A stretch of 20,637 bases of DNA from Propionibacterium sp. (lineage in GTDB: Bacteria; Actinomycetota; Actinomycetes; Actinomycetales; Actinomycetaceae), in NCBI GenBank assembly GCA_030460725.1, contig JAKECL010000003.1, positions 1 to 20,637 on the forward strand. Reading direction: 5' to 3'. The notes beneath the pieces were generated by a model. It saw only the letters and a program-made list of their open reading frames with translations. It searched no databases and was not told the DNA's origin. Below are positions 16,274-20,637 of this stretch, in pieces. The position numbers were made by a program, and so were the translations under genes. The first letter of the stretch is position 1; each line of letters opens with the position of its first letter.

Positions 16274-17580
16274 AGTCCCACCTCCACGAAGGAGCGGAGG
16301 CCGGGGGCCTCGATGGTGCGGGCCACGCGGGCGGAGTCGGCGATGTCGATCTCCAGCACCTGGTCCCCGCCCGCCGCGGGAACGTAGGCGCGGGTGGCGT
16401 CGACGAAGAGGGCGCCTCCTCCCAGCCGGGTTGAGGCAATGGGATCGGTGGAGGTTGCCAGCTCGCCGTCGGACCAGATGTGGAGGCGGCCCTCGGAGTC
16501 CATGCCCACGACGCGGTCGCGGCGGTCGTCCACCGATGCGACCGCGACCAGCGGAGCGGAGTCCACATGGCTCCACGTGCGCGCGCGGGTGTCGAGCAAC
16601 CAGTAGCCACCCGTGTCGTCCAGAGCCGCGACCGTGGGGCGGCCCGGGCGGGAGTTGAAGGAGTGGGGGCGTGCGGCTGCGTCGGTCCCTTCGGGCAGGT
16701 CGATGCGTTCCAGTGCCGCTGTCCCGTCGGTGGCATCCACCGTCGCGAGGACGGCACCTCCCTCGCAGTTGAGGACCACCCCGACGCGGGTGGTGGTTCC
16801 GCCCTGTGGGGATGCGCAGTTCTGGGAGAACCCCGCCACGGGGGTGCCGCCCTGGTCGAGGACGGAGACGGTGCCTCCGCTGACCACCACCCAGCCCTCG
16901 CCCAGGGGTGCCGCCAGCGATCCTTCATCGATGGTGGTGCGGGAGAGTTCGGAGACCGTTCCTGCACCCAGCTCCTGGCGGTCGAGGAGGACGGCGGTGG
17001 TCCCCGTGCCGACGACGCTCAGACGCTCTCCCGAGGTGATGAAGGGGGCACCCGAGAGGTCGGTGAGGGTGGCGAGGGAACGGGCGGGCGCACGGTAGTA
17101 GTGCTGGTGGTCGCCGTGGTCCACCAGCCAGACTCCGGAGTCGACCAGTGCCACGCCACCGCCGTCAAGTCCTGCGGCGAGGAAGCGGCCGTCGGTGGCG
17201 ACGTGGTCGGCGTGATCCAGGGTGGTGATGTCCTGGGAGGAGAGGTCGGTGAGGGTCAGCAGGGAGACCTGCCCGGCCTCGGAGACGCTGAGCAGGGAGA
17301 GGGCGGGTTCGGAGAGCTCGGAGGCACCCTCGACGTAGCCGTGCGGGGTGGCGCCGCCGGATTGGGGAGTGGTGGACTGCGGGGCAGTGGACTGGGGCTC
17401 GGCAACCGTCCCGGACGCCGGATCGGTGCCACCTGCACATGCCGAGAGGCCCAGTGCCGCCAGGGCGACCAGCGCGGTGAGAGTGGTGGTCACCGGGGAG
17501 GGGGGGCGGTTGCGGGCCGTCCCCACAGCGCGGGTGCCGGGAGGAAGGTCCTGGGAGTGACGGGAGGGCTGTGGGGACAT
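16270..17580 (-). CDS. Divergent AztD-like lipoprotein retaining an HGDHxHYY motif
   Basis: This 436-residue lipoprotein has a signal peptide with a long hydrophilic n-region (residues 1-30), a hydrophobic core and the lipobox LSAC (C48), followed by a Ser/Thr/Pro/Gln linker (to about 80). The mature part is beta-propeller-like. It contains a histidine cluster, VDHGDHQHYYRAP (H155, H158, H160), plus H123 and H126 in LDHADH. The cysteines C255 (QNCASPQGG) and C272 (LNCEGG) align with C227/C245 of the downstream AztD, indicating common ancestry. The histidines at the other AztD sites are absent. It probably binds zinc and cooperates with AztC, but this is inferred. ATG 17580 is chosen for its AAGGAG (17586-17591) and lipobox; the frame is open far upstream, through aztB, without meaning. 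It is 83 nt from aztB and overlaps aztC by GTGA. Confidence 0.8.
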   Translation of the reverse strand: MSPQPSRHSQDLPPGTRAVGTARNRPPSPVTTTLTALVALAALGLSACAGGTDPASGTVAEPQSTAPQSTTPQSGGATPHGYVEGASELSEPALSLLSVSEAGQVSLLTLTDLSSQDITTLDHADHVATDGRFLAAGLDGGGVALVDSGVWLVDHGDHQHYYRAPARSLATLTDLSGAPFITSGERLSVVGTGTTAVLLDRQELGAGTVSELSRTTIDEGSLAAPLGEGWVVVSGGTVSVLDQGGTPVAGFSQNCASPQGGTTTRVGVVLNCEGGAVLATVDATDGTAALERIDLPEGTDAAARPHSFNSRPGRPTVAALDDTGGYWLLDTRARTWSHVDSAPLVAVASVDDRRDRVVGMDSEGRLHIWSDGELATSTDPIASTRLGGGALFVDATRAYVPAAGGDQVLEIDIADSARVARTIEAPGLRSFVEVGL

Positions 17581-17663
17581 GGTGCTCCTTCGGCGTGTGA
17601 CTCGGTGGCGGGGTGTCGGTCGGGTCTGGACGTCCAGTCCCGGTGGGTGGGGCGGCGTGCCGC

Positions 17664-18548
17664 TCACTGGGTGGGTGGAACTGCGGGAGCGATGCCGGGG
17701 GACACCGCATGCGACGCAGTCGTGCGGGACGGGCGGCGTCGCAGGAGCGGACGCAGGGCGGCGCTCACCATGAAGGTCACTGCCGCCAGGGCAGCGATGG
17801 TCGCTCCGGCCGCGGTGGCCGCGTACCAGGAGATGTAGAGGCCGATGAACACCGATGCGGAGGCAACCAGCGCCGCTCCGGCCATGACACCGCCGATGGA
17901 TCGTGACCACAGGGCTGCGGTGGCGGGCGGCGCAACCAACAGCGCGACGACCAGGAGGGAACCGACAGCCCGGTAGGAGGCGACAACGGCCAGGGTGACC
18001 AGGGCGAGCAGTGCGATGCGCGCCAGACGGGGTCGCATGCCCAGGGTGTGGGCCAGGGTCTCGTCCAGGCTCAGTGCCAGGAGCGGACGGTGCGCGACCC
18101 GCGCGAGAATGCAGGTGAGCACCAGGGCTCCAGACAGGACCACGAGCTCTGCGGAGTTGATCGCCAGAATGTCGCCGAAGAGGATTGCCGTCAGGTCCGT
18201 GGCGAACGAGCGGGACCTGGACACGATGATGACGCCGACTGAGAGCATGCCGACGAAGGCAATGCCGATGGCCGTGTCCTCGGCCAGGCGCGCGCGTCGG
18301 GTCATCCACCCGATCCCCACCCCCATGGCTGCTGCACTCACGGCGGCACCCGCCAGCGGGGAGAGCCCCAGCAGGGTCGCGATGGCGACCCCGGGCAGCA
18401 TGCCGTGCGAGATCGACTCGCCCAGGAATGCCATGCCGCGCACGACCACCCATGTCCCGGCGACCGCGCAGATCAGTGCTGCGAGGACACCGCCGAGCAG
18501 GGCGCGATTGAAGAAGCCGGCGCTGAGGGGTTCGAGGAGGAGGGACAC
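17664..18548 (-). CDS. aztB: Zinc ABC transporter permease (AztB)
   Basis: This 294-residue ABC-3 family integral membrane permease has about eight or nine hydrophobic segments. Family signatures are GTWVVVRGMAFLGESISHGMLPGVAIA (residues 31-57), TAILFGDILAI, and SLLVVALLVAPPATAALW. The C-terminus is a short basic/proline tail. I propose GTG 18548 as start: the protein then begins MSLLLEPLSAGFFNRALLGG, matching the usual N-terminus of this family. A -10-like TATCAT lies at 18561-18556 with 7 nt to that GTG, so the mRNA may be leaderless; no Shine-Dalgarno is visible. An in-frame TTG at 18572 would add eight residues (MITIIISA), but it overlaps the operator palindrome. It is the first gene of the minus-strand operon and the partner of aztA. 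Confidence 0.92.
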   Translation of the reverse strand: MSLLLEPLSAGFFNRALLGGVLAALICAVAGTWVVVRGMAFLGESISHGMLPGVAIATLLGLSPLAGAAVSAAAMGVGIGWMTRRARLAEDTAIGIAFVGMLSVGVIIVSRSRSFATDLTAILFGDILAINSAELVVLSGALVLTCILARVAHRPLLALSLDETLAHTLGMRPRLARIALLALVTLAVVASYRAVGSLLVVALLVAPPATAALWSRSIGGVMAGAALVASASVFIGLYISWYAATAAGATIAALAAVTFMVSAALRPLLRRRPSRTTASHAVSPGIAPAVPPTQ

Positions 18549-18555
18549 GGCAGAG

Positions 18556-18561
18556 ATGATA
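18556..18561 (-). promoter_or_regulatory. Candidate -10 element for aztB
   Basis: Read on the minus strand, TATCAT fits the TAnnnT -10 consensus. Seven bases separate it from GTG 18548, so transcription could begin at the start codon itself and give a leaderless mRNA. It overlaps the Zur-like palindrome. No good -35 was seen at the expected spacing. Confidence 0.45.
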
Positions 18562-18571
18562 ATGGTTATCA
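18557..18571. promoter_or_regulatory. Probable Zur operator (Fur-family 7-1-7 box)
   Basis: TGATAATGGTTATCA matches the Fur-family 7-1-7 box TGATAATnATTATCA at all but one defined position; the six outer base pairs of each arm are perfectly symmetric. It is an AT-rich island in very GC-rich DNA, placed exactly between divergent aztA and aztB, where it overlaps the -10 candidate for aztB and abuts that for aztA. In actinobacteria Zur is the zinc-responsive repressor of this family, and the gene context points to it rather than to Fur or a manganese regulator. Confidence 0.8.
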
Positions 18572-18573
18572 AA

Positions 18574-18579
18574 TAGGAT
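18574..18579 (+). promoter_or_regulatory. Candidate -10 element for aztA
   Basis: TAGGAT fits TAnnnT and would place the transcript start near 18586, giving a leader of about 13 nt before GTG 18599. The spacer upstream contains the Zur-like palindrome, so repressor binding should block polymerase. No convincing -35 hexamer is seen. Confidence 0.45.
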
Positions 18580-18598
18580 TGCGAGTTAGGGTGGTTCC

Positions 18599-19327
18599 GT
18601 GAATGCCTCCTCTGTCCCGGTCCGTGCCCCCGGTACCTCTGCCACGGCGGCCCTTGTCGCTGCTCCTGCCCTGGGTGTCCGAGACCTGCGTGTCACGCGT
18701 GGGGAGGTCGTGGCACTGGACGGTGTGACTCTCGACATTCCCTGCGCCGCGCTCACCGTGCTGCGAGGGGGTAACGGTTCCGGCAAGTCCACATTGCTGC
18801 TGGCTCTGGCCGGGGTGCTCCCGGTCGTGTCCGGACGCGTGGAGGGGCTGGCGGGTGTGCGCACTGCCCTGGTGCCCCAGGTGCCGCCGGTGCCCGCGCG
18901 TCTGGCGCTGACCGTGGGAGGGGCGGTGGCCATGGGGCGCTGGGGCGGACTCGGCCTGTTCGGGCGCATGCGGGCACGTGACCGGGAGGTCGTGGAGGAG
19001 CGCATGCGTCTGCTGGGTGTGGAGGACCTGTCGGGGCGCCAACTCTGTGAGGTCTCCGGCGGGCAGCGTCAGCGTGCACTGGTCGCGCAGGCTCTGGTGC
19101 AGGAGGCGCCCGTGCTCCTGCTGGACGAACCGACAGCTGCTGCCGATGTCCAGTCACGCGAGTTGATCCATCGTGCGGCGCGGGCCGAGGCGGACAGGGG
19201 AGTCACCGTCATCCTGGCCACCCACGATCCCGGTGCCTGCGATCTCGCCGACGTCGTGGTCACCCTGGAGGCGGGGTGCGTGCTGGATGTCGAGCAGCCG
19301 GCGGGCGTCACTCACCTCGCACCGTGA
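18599..19327 (+). CDS. aztA: Zinc ABC transporter ATP-binding protein (AztA)
   Basis: This 242-residue cytoplasmic ABC ATPase drives zinc import through AztB. Motifs in order are Walker A GGNGSGKST (57-65), Q-loop Q94 (ALVPQVPPVP), signature VSGGQRQRAL (152-161), Walker B VLLLDEP (172-178) and the switch histidine H209 (LATHD). The D-loop region, TAAADVQSRE, has A-A-A-D where many homologues read TAGLD. The first 26 or so residues are an Ala/Pro/Ser-rich extension before the domain begins. GTG 18599 is the only sensible start, with AGGGTGG (18588-18594) as a close ribosome-binding site. It is transcribed divergently from the rest of the azt genes across a 50-nt gap that holds the Zur-like box. 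No terminator is visible in the 73-nt gap after it. Confidence 0.92.
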   Translation: MNASSVPVRAPGTSATAALVAAPALGVRDLRVTRGEVVALDGVTLDIPCAALTVLRGGNGSGKSTLLLALAGVLPVVSGRVEGLAGVRTALVPQVPPVPARLALTVGGAVAMGRWGGLGLFGRMRARDREVVEERMRLLGVEDLSGRQLCEVSGGQRQRALVAQALVQEAPVLLLDEPTAAADVQSRELIHRAARAEADRGVTVILATHDPGACDLADVVVTLEAGCVLDVEQPAGVTHLAP

Positions 19328-19400
19328 TCTGGAGCCCCTCAACCGTGGTTTCCTTGGCCGTCGGTGACCCTGCGCACCTTCCGCCTCCTGGCTCCCTCGG

Positions 19401-20012
19401 TCAGGTGTCGGCGGCCCCGCGCGCCCCGGTCAGGTCCAGTTCCATGACGGCGCGACCCGGACTGGGGTGGGTGACCTCGACGAAGCCCGCCGCCAGGAAG
19501 AGGCCGATGTCGCCGTGGAAGAGTTCGTTGTCACGCATCTGCGGTCTCGCTGTGGTGTCCACGGGATAGGCCTCCACACCTGTGGCGCCCTGGTCGCGGG
19601 CGAAGTCGACGGCTGCCAGGGCGAGCACCCGTGCCACCCCGTGTCTGCGGAACTCGCGGCGCACCACGAAGCAGGTGACCGCCCACACCCCCTCGTCCGC
19701 GCAGGGGTGGGAGCTTCCCTGCCTGACGATGCGAGAACGGTTCAGCCGGGGCTGCTCGACCCGAGGTGCGACCCTGCACCACCCGGCCACCTTTCCGTCG
19801 ACATGTGCCAGCAGTCCCGGTGGGCGCTCCCCCTCCTCGACCTCCTGACGCAATGCAGAGCGCCGTTCCTCACGCGAGCTCCCCTCGAACTCACGGGCAG
19901 TCAGGCGGAACCACTGGCACCAGCAGGAGGATCCGTCACCTCCCCCGCTCAGGGCGCGCTCGACGGCAGGCCAGGAGTGGGAGTCTGCAGGAGAGACCGT
20001 GATCTGGGTCAT
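19401..20012 (-). CDS. GNAT-family N-acetyltransferase, substrate unknown
   Basis: This 203-residue protein has the GNAT fold signature: VWAVTCFVVRREFRRHGVARVLALAAVDFA (about 109-138), with RREFRRHGVA as the acetyl-CoA pyrophosphate-binding loop, followed by GATGVEAYPVD and the closing LFLAAGFVEV strand. An N-terminal SSCWCQWFRL motif (C30, C32) marks a particular GNAT subgroup that also has GLLAHVDGKVAGWCRVAPR. The substrate is not known to me. ATG 20012 is chosen because conserved sequence begins there; the frame is open upstream to 20327 but that part is low complexity and crosses the sucC start. There is no clear Shine-Dalgarno. It converges on aztA (73-nt gap) and diverges from sucC. Confidence 0.82.
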   Translation of the reverse strand: MTQITVSPADSHSWPAVERALSGGGDGSSCWCQWFRLTAREFEGSSREERRSALRQEVEEGERPPGLLAHVDGKVAGWCRVAPRVEQPRLNRSRIVRQGSSHPCADEGVWAVTCFVVRREFRRHGVARVLALAAVDFARDQGATGVEAYPVDTTARPQMRDNELFHGDIGLFLAAGFVEVTHPSPGRAVMELDLTGARGAADT

Positions 20013-20172
20013 GGGCCCAGTCTGCCCCGACCCACCCGCATGTGCAGGCGCGGGCACCGCGCCGTCGCTGCGGCCCCTCGTCCCTGCGCGACGCGCCGCT
20101 GGACCGGCTCCTTCTGGTGTCCCACCGCATCTGTCCCATGACGAAGTGTGGGACGCCGCCCCCGGTTCGGGG

Positions 20173-20178
20173 TAACCT
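20173..20178 (+). promoter_or_regulatory. Weak candidate -10 for sucC in the GNAT-sucC gap
   Basis: TAACCT fits TAnnnT and lies about 125 nt before the sucC start; a poor -35-like GGGACG is at 20150-20155. The 290-nt intergenic stretch 20013-20302 shows no open frame with family features, no hairpin of note and no further operator that I can recognise. Confidence 0.3.
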
Positions 20179-20302
20179 GTCAGCAGATGTCTCGATGTCG
20201 AGCAATCGGCATCGGGCACCACCGGTGACCACGACCGTCGAGGGGATCGGCGCCCACCCCGGCGCAGCCCTCCCAGCACCCACCAGGCAGAAGGGACGCA
20301 GA

Positions 20303-20637
20303 GTGGATCTCTACGAGTACCAGGCACGCGACATGTTCGGGGCGCACGGTGTGCCCGTCCTCCCCGGCATCACCGCCACCACCGCCGACGAGGCGCTCAG
20401 CGCCGCCCAACGCCTCCATGAGGGTCTCCTGGTGGTCAAGGCCCAGGTCAAAACGGGTGGGCGCGGCAAGGCCGGAGGCGTGAAGCTCGCCCACACCCCG
20501 CAGGAGGTCCATGACCGCGCCGAGGAGATCCTCGGCATGGACATCAAGGGACACAGGGTCAACACCGTCCTCATCGCCGAGGGTGCGGACATTGCCGCCG
20601 AGTACTACTTCTCGATCCTCCTGGACCGCTCCAACCG
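20303..20637 (+). CDS. sucC: Succinyl-CoA synthetase beta subunit, N-terminal part (3' end outside window)
   Basis: The first 111 residues are visible. They start MDLYEYQARDMFGAHGVPVLPG and continue with VVKAQVKTGGRGKAGGVKLA, the ATP-grasp nucleotide-binding region of the ADP/GDP-forming succinate-CoA ligase beta chain. The enzyme interconverts succinyl-CoA and succinate with substrate-level phosphorylation in the TCA cycle; sucD is expected downstream. GTG 20303 follows an AGAAGGGA ribosome-binding site (20289-20296) with 6-nt spacing. The frame remains open to the window edge. The visible sequence looks normal. Confidence 0.95.
   Translation, partial: MDLYEYQARDMFGAHGVPVLPGITATTADEALSAAQRLHEGLLVVKAQVKTGGRGKAGGVKLAHTPQEVHDRAEEILGMDIKGHRVNTVLIAEGADIAAEYYFSILLDRSN

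Noticed and set aside
16480..17838. A 452-codon + strand frame across the AztD-like gene and aztB
   Set aside because: It is antisense to a lipoprotein with a clear lipobox and Shine-Dalgarno; the translation is Gly/Arg/Val-rich low complexity.
17581..18453. Upstream extension of the AztD-like frame, which stays open through aztB
   Set aside because: The extension is Arg/His/Pro-rich shadow sequence. A signal peptide and AAGGAG site fix the start at 17580.
13971..19327. The actinobacterial 'anchored repeat' type ABC transporter locus as an alternative identity
   Set aside because: No surface-anchored wall repeat domain or permease insert is seen, while AztC and AztD sequence features match well.
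19328..19400. Short inverted repeat AACCGTGGTT after aztA as a terminator
   Set aside because: The 4-bp arms are too short and no U-tract follows.

Overview
The window comes from a high-GC Gram-positive bacterium of the Actinobacteria. The signs are the GC-rich third codon positions, frequent GTG starts in GTGA/ATGA stop-start overlaps, a 14-subunit-type complex I operon with a polyprenyl diphosphate synthase attached (menaquinone organism), and actinobacterial NuoH and NuoJ tails. I cannot fix the genus; Actinomycetaceae- or Propionibacteriaceae-like lineages are plausible guesses.

Region 1 (1-13755, + strand) is most of a respiratory NADH:menaquinone oxidoreductase operon: the 3' end of nuoE, then nuoF, G, H, I, J, K, L, M, N, and a long-chain polyprenyl diphosphate synthase gene overlapping nuoN by 4 bases. 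Eight of the ten junctions overlap by 4 or 8 bases; only K-L (13 nt) and L-M (17 nt) have gaps, each with its own Shine-Dalgarno. The array ends at a 15-bp perfect hairpin (13796-13828). NuoF and NuoI keep all their Fe-S ligands. NuoG keeps those for its first three clusters but has lost all four cysteines of the optional N7 cluster.

Region 2 (13971-19327) is a zinc-uptake divergon of the AztABCD type. aztA (ATPase) runs on +. On -, in order of transcription, are aztB (permease), a divergent AztD-like lipoprotein, aztC (zinc-binding lipoprotein) and a canonical AztD lipoprotein. The short aztA-aztB gap holds a Fur-family 7-1-7 palindrome (18557-18571), most likely a Zur operator, overlapping -10 candidates for both directions. 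The two AztD paralogues have complementary motifs: one keeps an HGDHxHYY motif, the other keeps the remaining histidine-rich sites. This is the most unusual feature of the window.

Region 3 (19401-20637) holds a GNAT-family acetyltransferase gene on - and, divergent from it, the 5' end of sucC (succinyl-CoA synthetase beta subunit), cut by the window edge.

Functionally, the first block makes complex I and probably the prenyl tail of its menaquinone acceptor; the second captures zinc at the cell surface and imports it under zinc-dependent repression; sucC belongs to the TCA cycle that feeds NADH to complex I. No RNA genes, mobile elements, CRISPR arrays or pseudogenes were recognised.
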